Translations under genes and position numbers: made by a program
Shown here: positions 43,779 to 51,824 of the stretch, in pieces
Layout of the letters: each line of letters starts with the position of its first letter
Numbering within the stretch: position 1 is the first letter of the stretch
The notes under the pieces: model-generated
The model's input: the letters and a program-made list of their open reading frames with translations, nothing else
Databases searched by the model: none
Told to the model about the DNA's origin: nothing
NCBI RefSeq assembly: GCF_019029495.1
Contig: NZ_JAERQM010000005.1
Location: forward strand, 1-64,000
Origin: Falsiroseomonas oleicola
GTDB taxonomy: Bacteria; Pseudomonadota; Alphaproteobacteria; Acetobacterales; Acetobacteraceae
Direction of reading: 5' to 3'
Length of the DNA: 64,000 nt

Positions 43779-44515
43779 TGAAGGTGGCCGTTCTCTCCCT
43801 CGCTCGGCGCCGGCTCCTCCTTGGCGGGGCGGCCCTGGCCGGTCTGCTGCGCTCGCGACCGGCGCGAGCGGCGTCCCTCGGCGTGGACCCCATCATGGTG
43901 GATTTCATGCCGGGGCGAAGAACGGCCACGTTCAAGGTAACGAATCGCGGTGGCACGGCCACCGCGGCGCAGATCCGCCTGTTTGCCTGGTCGCAGGATG
44001 GCGATCAGGATGTGCTGGCCCCGACCGCCGATGTGCTGGCCTCGCCACCCATGTTCGAGGTCGCGCCGGATGAGGAACAGGTGGTGCGCCTGGTCCTTCG
44101 CCGGCCGGCGGATGCGCGCGAGCGGACCTACCGGCTGATCCTGGATGAGATCCCGCGCGTGGCGCGGGGACGCGAGGTGGTGGTGGCGCTGCGGCTTTCT
44201 CTGCCCGTCATTGTCATCGGCAGCCGCCCCGCCGCGGCGGAGCTCGCCTGGCATGCCGAGCGAGGCCCCGGCAACGAACTCCTGCTGCTCGCCCGCAACA
44301 GCGGCGCGCGGCATGTGCGGGTCAACCTGCTCGAAGCGCTGCTGCCGCGTGGCGCCATGACCGCGCAGCCGATCAGCGCCAACCCCTATGTCCTGTCGGG
44401 TATGGAGCGACGCTGGCAGTTGCCTGCCGCGGCGGGGTCCGCAGGCCGTCTGCGCCTGCGCATCCAGGCCGGCACCGAGGCGCCGACCGAGACCACCGTC
44501 GCCATGCCCGGCTGA
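43778..44515 (+). CDS. Pilus periplasmic chaperone (FimC/CsuC-type)
   Basis: A 245-residue two-domain Ig-like chaperone. The signal has an arginine-rich start (ARRRLLLGGAALAGLL) and ends near ARAAS, then VDPIMVDFMPGRRTATFKVT, the edge-strand region EVAPDEEQVVRLVLRRP and YRLILDEIP. It would cap pilin subunits in the periplasm by donating a strand. It is coupled to the pilin gene and lies before the usher, as in csu operons. Confidence 0.9.
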   Translation: MKVAVLSLARRRLLLGGAALAGLLRSRPARAASLGVDPIMVDFMPGRRTATFKVTNRGGTATAAQIRLFAWSQDGDQDVLAPTADVLASPPMFEVAPDEEQVVRLVLRRPADARERTYRLILDEIPRVARGREVVVALRLSLPVIVIGSRPAAAELAWHAERGPGNELLLLARNSGARHVRVNLLEALLPRGAMTAQPISANPYVLSGMERRWQLPAAAGSAGRLRLRIQAGTEAPTETTVAMPG

Positions 44516-44544
44516 GCGACGGCATCTTGCGCCAAGGTCGGGAC

Positions 44545-46884
44545 ATGGCCGTTGGCCTCGGGTGTCTGGTGCTGTCCGCGACCTCCGGCCTGGGTGCGGA
44601 GCCGCCTCTGTTCCTTGAGATCGTCGTCAACGGCAACCCCTCCGGCCAGGTTGGCGAATTCATCCAGGATGGGGCGGAGATCCTGGCCCGGCCGCGGGAG
44701 CTGCGGGCGCTCGGCTTCGTCCTGCCGCAGGCGCTGCGCGAGGAGGAGGAGCCGATCGCGCTCAGCCGCATCCCGGGTGTCCAGGCGCGGATCAATGTCC
44801 TGCGCCAGACGCTGATGGTGACGGCGGATGATTCCGCGCGCCGGCCGTCCGAGCTGTTCGCCGGCGGTGTCGCCCGCATGGGTCCGCTGACCGCTGCCGG
44901 CTGGGGTGCGGTGCTGAACTACGATGTGCTCGGCACCTTCGCCGATGCGGGGAATTATGGCGGCGCCTTCCTGGAAGCGCGGGCCTTCGGCCCCCATGGC
45001 ACGCTCTCGGCCTCCGCGCTGAGCAGCTACAGTCCCCAGCGCGACCAGAACACCTCCTTCGCGCGGCTGGAGACGCTCTACACCTATGCCGAGCCGGAGG
45101 AACTGCGTCGCTGGCGGGTCGGCGACGTGATCAGCGGCGCGCTGGGCTGGAGCCGCGCGGTCCGCCTCGGTGGCGGCCAGGTCAGCACCGATTTCGGCCT
45201 GCGGCCGGATCTGGTGAGCTATCCGCTGCCGGTCTTCGGCGGCTCCGCCGCGCTGCCATCGACCGTCGATGTGCTGGTCAACGGCATCCGCTCCCTCAGC
45301 CTGCCGGTGCAGCCGGGGCCGTTCCAGCTCCGCAGCCTGCCGGTGGTCACCGGCGCGGGCGATGTGCTGATGACGGTGACGGATGCGCTGGGCCGGCAGA
45401 CGGTGGTCAGCCTGCCCTTCTATGCCAGCACCGCGCTGCTGCGGCCTGGCCTGGCCAGTTATTCGCTGGAGGCGGGCGGGGTGCGCCGGCGCTTCGGGTT
45501 GGATGACAGCGATTATGGCGAGGCCGCCGGCAGCGGGTCCCTGCGCTATGGGCTGACCGATTGGCTGACCCTGGAAGGCCATGCCGAGGGCAGCGATGGC
45601 TTCGCGCTGGGCGGGGTGGGCGCCGCGCTGCGGATCGGCAATCTCGGCATCCTGACGGCCGCTGTGGCGACCAGCAGCGGTGGCGAGACGGGTCTGCGCG
45701 GCGATACCGCCAGCGAGGGCACGCGGGTCGCCATCGGCGTGGAGCGGCGCACGCGGCGTTTCAACGTCTTCGCCAGCGGCACCTTGGGCACTGCCGGCTA
45801 TCGCGACATCGCGGCGCTGAACGGCACCCCGATGCCGCGACAGACGCTGCGCGCCGGCGCCGGCCTGTCGCTGGGCAGCTATGGCAGCCTCAGCATCGGC
45901 TATATCGGGCAGCAGGCCGGGCCCAGCGCGCAACGGCAGGCTGCCTCCAGCTATCTCGGTGGCGCCCTCGTCGGGGCCTCCGATGTGTCGCTGGTGACGG
46001 CGAGCTACTCGGCCCGAATCGCCGGGCGGGTCAACTTCTACGTCACCGGCTACAATGATCTGCGGCGCGACGATTCCTATGGCGTCTCCATGGGGGTGTC
46101 GATGTCCTTCGGGGGTGGCCGGTCCGGGGGCGTAAGCACCAGTATCGATGACGGGCGCTCGGGCTTCCGCACCCAGCTTCAGCAGGCGGCGCAGGTGCCG
46201 GGGGATACCGGCTTCCGCCTGTATGACCAGGAAGGTCAGTATGCCCGCCGCATGGCGGATGCCGACCATATCCTGCCCTTCGCCCATGTCACGGCCGGCA
46301 TCGACCAGTCCTCGCTCGGCACGGCGGGGCGCGTGGGCGCGCGCGGCGCGCTGGTGGCGGCGGGTGGGGGCGTGTTCGCGGCCAATACGATCCATGACAG
46401 CTTCGCCGTGGTCAGCAGCGGCGATGTGCCGGATGTCCGCGTGCTGTACGAGAACCGCCCGGTGGGCAGCACGGATTCGAATGGCCGCCTGCTGGTGCCC
46501 TATCTCGGTAGCTTCCGGAACAACCGCCTGGCGCTGGAGCCGGCGGACCTTCCCCCGGATGTCGAGGTGGACCGCACCCAGGCCCTGGTCCGGCCCGGCG
46601 ACCGTGTTGGCGTCATCGTCGATTTCGGCGTCCGCAGATCCCGTTCCGCGCTGCTCCGGCTGCAAGACGGCCAGGGCGCGCCGCTGCCGCTCGGCGCGCG
46701 CCTGCATCGGGAGGGGCTGCCGCCGACGCCCATCGGCTATGACGGCGAGAGCTTCGTGACGGAGCTGCGCCCCACCAATACGGCGGAGGTGGAGCTGCCC
46801 GACGGGCGGCGCTGCCGCATCACCTTCACCTACCGCCCGGTGCCGGGCGATGTCCCCGTGATAGGACCCCTGCCATGCCAATGA
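44545..46884 (+). CDS. Outer membrane usher (CsuD/FimD-type)
   Basis: A 779-residue usher. It has a signal ending near SGLGA, the N-terminal chaperone-subunit docking domain (LFLEIVVNGNPSGQVGEF), a beta-barrel with many alternating strands including LRPDLVSYPLPVFGGSAALP, a plug region, and C-terminal domains ending in a Cys-containing GRRCRITFTYRPVPGD. It is slightly shorter than FimD. The ATG at 44545 has AAGG seven bases ahead; a TTG at 44527 is an alternative. It overlaps the next pilin gene by ten bases. Confidence 0.92.
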   Translation: MAVGLGCLVLSATSGLGAEPPLFLEIVVNGNPSGQVGEFIQDGAEILARPRELRALGFVLPQALREEEEPIALSRIPGVQARINVLRQTLMVTADDSARRPSELFAGGVARMGPLTAAGWGAVLNYDVLGTFADAGNYGGAFLEARAFGPHGTLSASALSSYSPQRDQNTSFARLETLYTYAEPEELRRWRVGDVISGALGWSRAVRLGGGQVSTDFGLRPDLVSYPLPVFGGSAALPSTVDVLVNGIRSLSLPVQPGPFQLRSLPVVTGAGDVLMTVTDALGRQTVVSLPFYASTALLRPGLASYSLEAGGVRRRFGLDDSDYGEAAGSGSLRYGLTDWLTLEGHAEGSDGFALGGVGAALRIGNLGILTAAVATSSGGETGLRGDTASEGTRVAIGVERRTRRFNVFASGTLGTAGYRDIAALNGTPMPRQTLRAGAGLSLGSYGSLSIGYIGQQAGPSAQRQAASSYLGGALVGASDVSLVTASYSARIAGRVNFYVTGYNDLRRDDSYGVSMGVSMSFGGGRSGGVSTSIDDGRSGFRTQLQQAAQVPGDTGFRLYDQEGQYARRMADADHILPFAHVTAGIDQSSLGTAGRVGARGALVAAGGGVFAANTIHDSFAVVSSGDVPDVRVLYENRPVGSTDSNGRLLVPYLGSFRNNRLALEPADLPPDVEVDRTQALVRPGDRVGVIVDFGVRRSRSALLRLQDGQGAPLPLGARLHREGLPPTPIGYDGESFVTELRPTNTAEVELPDGRRCRITFTYRPVPGDVPVIGPLPCQ

Positions 46885-47360
46885 TCCGCCGCAGCGCCCT
46901 GGTTGCCCTGCTGGTGCTGGCCGCGCCGGCTGCCGCGCAGGCGCAGGCCACCGCGTCCTGCAGCGTGACCAGCACGTCGATGAGCTTTGGCAGCTATGAT
47001 GGCAGCATGGCCTCCCCCACGGTGTCGACCGCGATCATAGCCGTCACCTGCCTCGCGCTGGACCAGCCCACTGTGGTGACCTTCAGCATCGCCCTGCTCG
47101 GCGGGACGGGCGGGCAGGGGGGACGGCAATTGTCCTCGGGCGCCGAGCGGCTGGACTTCGAGATCTACACCGATGCCAATCGCAGCATCGTCTTCGGCGA
47201 GGGCGCGGGCGGAACCGCGCTGCTGAGCGGCAGCGGCACGGCCAGCCAGGTCGCGCCGTTGCGGATGAATTTCACCGTCTATGGACGGGCGCCGGCCCGC
47301 CAGCGCGCCCCCCGGGCTGGCGCCTATACCGAGGCGCTGACGGTGCTGATGACCTATTGA
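46875..47360 (+). CDS. Spore coat U domain protein, second pilus subunit
   Basis: A 161-residue secreted protein with signal MPMIRRSALVALLVLAAPAA and cleavage near QAQA, then ASCSVTSTSMSFGSYDG, VTCLALDQ and the end strand YTEALTVLMTY. In Csu operons the last gene encodes a two-domain tip adhesin of roughly 300 residues or more. This protein has a single domain, so it is either a minor pilin or a very reduced tip. The gene overlaps the usher end by ten bases. Confidence 0.83.
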   Translation: MPMIRRSALVALLVLAAPAAAQAQATASCSVTSTSMSFGSYDGSMASPTVSTAIIAVTCLALDQPTVVTFSIALLGGTGGQGGRQLSSGAERLDFEIYTDANRSIVFGEGAGGTALLSGSGTASQVAPLRMNFTVYGRAPARQRAPRAGAYTEALTVLMTY

Positions 47361-47384
47361 GCGGGTCGCACCCCTCCGTCGCGC

Positions 47385-48344
47385 CTACTCCACCCGCGCA
47401 CCGGAAAGTTGCACGGCGCGCTGCCACTTCTCCAGCTCCCGCGCATGGAAGGCTGCGGTGGTGGGCGCATCGGTGCCGATCACGCTGGCGCCCAGATCCG
47501 CCAGCCGGTCCCGCACCGCCGGCCGGGCGAGCGAGGCCTGGATCTCCGCCGACAGCCTTTGGACGATCGGCGCCGGCGTGCCCGTCGGCGCGAAGACGAT
47601 CACCCAGGCTGCCGCGTCGAAGCCCGGCACGGTCTCCGCGACGGAGGGTACATCCGGCAGCTTGGCCGCCCTGGTGCCGGAGGTGACGGCGACGGCCCGC
47701 AACTGCCCGGCGGAGAGGAAGCCGGGCAGGGAGGGCAGGCCCTCGATCGCCACCTGCACCTCACCCTGCATCACCGCCTGGATGGCGGGCGAGCCGCCGC
47801 GGAAGGGGATGTGGGTCATCTCGATGCCGGTCGCGGCGCGCACCAGTTCGAAGGCCAGGTGGCTGGTCGATCCGGCACCGGAGGTGGCGTAGTTCAGCGC
47901 GCCGGGGCGTGCCTTCGCCGCCTGTACCAGGTCGGCCAGGCTGCGGATCGGGCTGTTCGGGTTCACCACCATCACCTGGGGGAAGGACACGAGGTGGCTG
48001 ACGGCCACGAAGTCCTCGACCTTGTAGGGCAGGGTGCGGAACAGGAAGGGGTTGATGCCCATGGTGCCCGGCGAGCCCACCAGCAGCGTGTAGCCATCCG
48101 CCCGCGACCGCGCCGCGAATTCGGTGCCGATATTGCCGGAGGCGCCGGTGCGGTTCTCGACGACGAACTGCGTGCCGATCCGCTCCGACAGGTCCTGCGC
48201 CACGAGGCGGATCACCACATCGACGGCCGACCCCGCGCTGAAGGGGTTCACACAGCGTACGGGCCGTTCCGGATAGGTCTGCGCGAAGGCGGGCAGGGCC
48301 GGCAGAGCGAGGCCGGCGGCGAGAAGGCTGCGGCGTGCGAGCAT
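47385..48344 (-). CDS. Bug/TctC-type periplasmic receptor
   Basis: A 319-residue receptor: signal MLARRSLLAAGLALPALPAF, then VRCVNPFSAGSAVDVVIRL, VENRTGASGNIGTEFAAR, RADGYTLLVGSPG and HIPFRGGSPAIQ. GGAGG six bases before the ATG. The variant NPFSAGSAVD in the first ligand loop replaces the usual VPFPPGGxxD. It diverges from the flavoprotein gene at 48449, suggesting uptake of that enzyme's substrate. Confidence 0.92.
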   Translation of the reverse strand: MLARRSLLAAGLALPALPAFAQTYPERPVRCVNPFSAGSAVDVVIRLVAQDLSERIGTQFVVENRTGASGNIGTEFAARSRADGYTLLVGSPGTMGINPFLFRTLPYKVEDFVAVSHLVSFPQVMVVNPNSPIRSLADLVQAAKARPGALNYATSGAGSTSHLAFELVRAATGIEMTHIPFRGGSPAIQAVMQGEVQVAIEGLPSLPGFLSAGQLRAVAVTSGTRAAKLPDVPSVAETVPGFDAAAWVIVFAPTGTPAPIVQRLSAEIQASLARPAVRDRLADLGASVIGTDAPTTAAFHARELEKWQRAVQLSGARVE

Positions 48345-48448
48345 GGGGGGGCCTCCATTGTGGCAACTGGGATACAACCACATTCCCAGGGAGGCATGCT
48401 GTCAAGCGGCCAATTGGCAGGCGGCGCCGGCCGGGCCATGGTCGCGCC

Positions 48449-49765
48449 ATGCAGGACTTCGATGTGGTGGTGGCCGGCGCCGGTGCGGCCGGCATGATGG
48501 CGGCGCTGGCGGCGGCGGAAGCCGGCGCGCGCGTGGCGCTGCTGGAACGCGACGCGGCGGCGCCGAGCACGCTGTCGGTCTCCGGCGGGCTGATCTCCGC
48601 CGCCGGCACGCGCTGGCAGGCGGCGGCGGGGGAGCGCGACTCGCCCGAAATGTTCGCCGCCGATGTGCGCGCGAAAAGCGGTGCGGCCGTGGATGCGCTG
48701 CTGCTGGCCACGGTGACGGAAGCGGCGGCGGAGGCGGTGACCTTCCTCGCCGATGTCGCCGGGCTGCCGATCCATCTGCACACAGCCTCCCGCTGGCCGG
48801 GGCATTCGGCCATGCGGCTGCATGCGACGCCGGCCGAGAGCGGGGCGGAGTTGCAGGCGCTGCTGCGCCAGGCCGTGGCGCGCCAGCCGCGCATCGCTTT
48901 CCGGGATGGCGTGGTGGTGACGGCGCTGCGGCCGGAGGGAGTCGCGACCCGCGGCGGCGATGTGCCTGCACGATCCGTGGTGCTGGCCACCGGGGGGTTC
49001 GGCGGCGCGCCGGGCCTGGTGGCGCGCTATTGCCCGGAGGCGGCGCGCGCGGTGCATGTCGGCGGCAGCTATGCCGATGGCGTCGGCCTGGAATGGGCGG
49101 CGGCGCTGGGGGCCGAACTGCTCTGCATGGATGCCTATCAGGGCCAGCCGCATGTCTCGCCGCATCTGGTGCAGGGGCTGCGGCCGCGCTTCGGGGCCTC
49201 GCTGCCCGCCTTGGGCGCCGTGCTGGTGAACCGGCAGGGGCGGCGCTTCGTGGCGGAGGATATGGGGCCATCCGAACTCACCGCGCATCTGCTGGCGCAG
49301 CCCGGCGGCGTCGCGGTGGAGGTCTGGGGGGAGGCGGCGCAGCAGGCGGCGCTCGCCGGGGGGCCGTTCCGGCGCGCGGTGGAACTCGGCGCGGTGACGC
49401 GTTGCGCGGATATCGCCGGGCTTGCCGCCCGCTTCGGCCTGCCGGAGCCGGCCCTGGCGGCGACGCTGGCAGCGGTGGGCCAGGACCCGGACCCCTTCGG
49501 CCGCCGCCGCTGGGGCGGTGACCTGGCGGCACCGTATTTCGCTGCGGAGGTCACGGGCGCGCTCGCCCATACCCAGGGCGGCGTGCGCGTCAATGCCGAT
49601 GCGCGGGTGCTCCGCGCCGATGGCAGCGCCATTCCCGGGCTGTTCGCGGCGGGCGGCGTGGCCTGCGGCATCTCCGGCAACGGTGCGGCGGGGTATGTGC
49701 CGGGCAATGGGCTGGCGCAGTCCTTCGGCCTTGGCCTGCGCGCCGGCCGGGCGGCGGCGCGATGA
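48449..49765 (+). CDS. FAD-binding fumarate reductase/succinate dehydrogenase flavoprotein-like enzyme
   Basis: A 438-residue FAD_binding_2 protein. It has FDVVVAGAGAAGMMAALAAA (GAGAAG 10-15), SVSGGLISAAGT, VVLATGGFGGAPGL, and the C-terminal GLFAAGGVACGISGNGAAGY. It resembles tricarballylate dehydrogenase (TcuA), fumarate reductase and 3-ketosteroid dehydrogenase flavoproteins. A soluble enzyme acting on a dicarboxylate or tricarboxylate would suit the divergent Bug receptor. The ribosome site is weak. Its stop overlaps the DUF1289 start. Confidence 0.87.
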   Translation: MQDFDVVVAGAGAAGMMAALAAAEAGARVALLERDAAAPSTLSVSGGLISAAGTRWQAAAGERDSPEMFAADVRAKSGAAVDALLLATVTEAAAEAVTFLADVAGLPIHLHTASRWPGHSAMRLHATPAESGAELQALLRQAVARQPRIAFRDGVVVTALRPEGVATRGGDVPARSVVLATGGFGGAPGLVARYCPEAARAVHVGGSYADGVGLEWAAALGAELLCMDAYQGQPHVSPHLVQGLRPRFGASLPALGAVLVNRQGRRFVAEDMGPSELTAHLLAQPGGVAVEVWGEAAQQAALAGGPFRRAVELGAVTRCADIAGLAARFGLPEPALAATLAAVGQDPDPFGRRRWGGDLAAPYFAAEVTGALAHTQGGVRVNADARVLRADGSAIPGLFAAGGVACGISGNGAAGYVPGNGLAQSFGLGLRAGRAAAR

Positions 49766-49932
49766 TCGAAAGCCCCTGCAACAAGGTGTGTTTGCTGGAC
49801 CCGCGCAGCGGTTGGTGTCTCGGCTGCGGTCGCAGCGGCGCCGAGATCGCTGCCTGGACCCGCCTTTCGCCGGAAGCGCGCCGCGCCATCATGGCGCTGT
49901 TGCCGGCGCGCCTGGAAGGCCTCGCCGCATGA
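49762..49932 (+). CDS. DUF1289 small Cys-rich protein
   Basis: A 56-residue protein, coupled by ATGA overlaps to both neighbours. It has the DUF1289 pattern: SPCNKVCLLD, then WCLGCGRSGAEIAAW, with Cys6, Cys10, Cys19 and Cys22 placed to bind a metal or iron-sulfur centre, followed by a short helix (SPEARRAIMALLPARLEGL). The family's function is unknown, although members often lie next to oxidoreductases, as here. Confidence 0.85.
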   Translation: MIESPCNKVCLLDPRSGWCLGCGRSGAEIAAWTRLSPEARRAIMALLPARLEGLAA

Positions 49933-50744
49933 CCCGCTTCATCGCCAATGCCCGCATGTATGCCGTGGCGCCGGAGGCCGAGGCGGCCTGGCAGGCCCTG
50001 ATCGCCCATGTGGCGGCGGAGGCCGGGGTGGAACTGGACTACGAGCCCTATCCCGCGCCGCAGCCGCTGGAGCATCTGTGGCGCCGGCCGGATCTCGGCC
50101 TGGTGCAGATGTGCGGCTATCCGATCGCGCTGCGCATCGCCGATGTGGTGCCGATCGCCGCGCCCATTCCATCGCCGGACTGGGCGCAGGGCAGGGCGGC
50201 CTATCGCTCCGACCTGATCGTGCGGGCCGACAGCTCCTTTCGCCGGCTGGAGGACACCTTCGGCCATCGGGTGGGCTGGACGGTGGCGCATTCGCATTCC
50301 GGCTTCAACGCGCTGCGCCACCACCTGCTGCCGCATTGGCAGGTCAAGGTCGGGCCGCTTTACGCGGAGAGCCTGGGGGATCTGGTGACGGCGCGGGCCG
50401 TGCTGGATGCGGTGCTGGCGGGGCGGATCGATGTCGGGCCGCTCGACGCCTATTGGCACGCGCTGATCGCCCACTATCGGCCGGAACTGACCGCCAGCAT
50501 CCGGGTGCTGGACAGCACGGCGCTGGCGCCGATGCCAGCCTTCGTCGCGGCGCCCGGGCTGCCGGCGGCGGCGGTGGCGCGGCTGCGCCAAGGATTCGCG
50601 CAGGCTGCGACGCGCCCCTGGTTCGCGGAACATGCCGAGGCCTTGCTGATCGCCGGCTTCGCCCCGGTGGACCAGGCGGATTTCGCGACGACCCTGGCCT
50701 GGGACCACGCGGCGGTTCAGGCGGGGTATCCGCTGCCCGTCTGA
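49929..50744 (+). CDS. PhnD-like (phosphonate ABC receptor fold) protein without signal peptide
   Basis: A 271-residue protein of the PF12974-type periplasmic-binding fold: FIANARMYAVAPEAEAAWQA, LGLVQMCGYPIAL, GRAAYRSDLIVRADS, AVLAGRIDVGPLDAYWHAL. Classical PhnD proteins are secreted. This one starts directly with the first strand and has no signal, so it should be cytoplasmic. No phosphonate permease or ATPase is near. It forms a three-gene unit with the flavoprotein and DUF1289 genes and may bind their substrate or cofactor. Confidence 0.83.
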   Translation: MTRFIANARMYAVAPEAEAAWQALIAHVAAEAGVELDYEPYPAPQPLEHLWRRPDLGLVQMCGYPIALRIADVVPIAAPIPSPDWAQGRAAYRSDLIVRADSSFRRLEDTFGHRVGWTVAHSHSGFNALRHHLLPHWQVKVGPLYAESLGDLVTARAVLDAVLAGRIDVGPLDAYWHALIAHYRPELTASIRVLDSTALAPMPAFVAAPGLPAAAVARLRQGFAQAATRPWFAEHAEALLIAGFAPVDQADFATTLAWDHAAVQAGYPLPV

Positions 50745-50765
50745 AACACGCTCGACCGGTGTGGT

Positions 50766-51731
50766 TTACCCGGCGGTGATGCCGAAGCGGCGCACGATCT
50801 CGCCATAGCGGGCGGCATCGTCGCGGATCGCCGCCTGCAATATCCCGGGCGGTTCCTCCGTGGCTTCCACGCCGAGCGCGGCCAGGCGCCCGGCGATGTC
50901 CGGGCGATGGGCCACGGCGCGGCTGGCCTGGTTCAGCCGGGCGATGATCGCCGGGTCGGTGCCGGCGGGGGCCACCAGCCCGTGCCAGCCGACGGCGGAC
51001 AGGCCGGCGAAGCCTGCCTCCGCCAGGGTCGGCACATCCGGCAGGGCCACCGCGCGCTGGTCCGGGCTGACCACCAGCCCGCGCAGGCGGCCGCCGCGGA
51101 CATGGTCGGTCACCGCGCCGATATTGATCATCACGCCCTGCAGCAGCCCGCCCATCAGATCGTTCAGCGCCAGGGCGCCGCCGCGATAGGGCACATGGGT
51201 CCAGGCGGAATCCGCAGCCCGTGAAAGTTGTTCGACCAGCAGATGCGCCAGGCTGCCATGGCCCGGCGTGCCCACGGCCGAAGGGCGTCGACGGCTGGCG
51301 GCGAACCACGCGGCGAAGTCGCGCGCCGGGTCATCGGCCCGCACCACCAGGATCTGCGGCACGCGCACGGTGCGGTGGATGGCGGCGAAGCCCAGCGGGT
51401 CGAAGCCCAGACGGGGCGTGATCGCCCCGGTGATGGACAGCGTGTCGGCCCCGGCGAGCAGCGTATAGCCATCCGGCGCGGCACGGGCGGCGGCGGCATA
51501 GCCGATATTGGACCCGCCACCGGGCAGGTTCTCCACCGCCACCGGCTGGCCCAGCAATTCGGAAAGGCCCCGCGCCGAATGCCGCGCCACGATGTCCTGG
51601 CTGCCGCCCGGGGCGACCGGGACGATCAGGCGGATGGTCCGCTCCGGCCAGGTGCTGGCGCGCGCCAGGCAGGGCGCGGCGAGCAGGCCGGCGGACAGGG
51701 TGAAAAGGCGGCGGCGCGGAAGCTGCGACAT
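50766..51731 (-). CDS. Bug/TctC-type periplasmic receptor
   Basis: A 321-residue receptor: signal RRRLFTLSAGLLAAPCLARA, then IRLIVPVAPGGSQDIVARHS, VENLPGGGSNIGYAAAA, PDGYTLLAGAD and HVPYRGGALALN. GGGGA six bases ahead supports the ATG at 51731 over one at 51752. It has its own near-consensus promoter (51769-51797) and lies at the end of the hydantoinase/PrpD region. Confidence 0.93.
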   Translation of the reverse strand: MSQLPRRRLFTLSAGLLAAPCLARASTWPERTIRLIVPVAPGGSQDIVARHSARGLSELLGQPVAVENLPGGGSNIGYAAAARAAPDGYTLLAGADTLSITGAITPRLGFDPLGFAAIHRTVRVPQILVVRADDPARDFAAWFAASRRRPSAVGTPGHGSLAHLLVEQLSRAADSAWTHVPYRGGALALNDLMGGLLQGVMINIGAVTDHVRGGRLRGLVVSPDQRAVALPDVPTLAEAGFAGLSAVGWHGLVAPAGTDPAIIARLNQASRAVAHRPDIAGRLAALGVEATEEPPGILQAAIRDDAARYGEIVRRFGITAG

Positions 51732-51768
51732 GCGGGGTCCCCAGCCGGGCATGAACGCCGGCTGGGCG

Positions 51769-51797
51769 TAAATACGCATATTCCACGCGCTATTCAA
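51769..51797 (-). promoter_or_regulatory. Near-consensus sigma-70-type promoter for the Bug gene
   Basis: On the minus strand, TTGAAT (51797-51792), exactly 17 bases, then TATTTA (51774-51769). This places transcription about 30 bases before the start at 51731. It sits in a 90-base AT-rich gap. An inverted repeat AAATACG (51770-51776)/CGTATTT (51816-51822) overlaps the minus-10 box and may be an operator. Confidence 0.5.
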
Positions 51798-51824
51798 TAA
51801 CACACATTAAACGATCGTATTTAG

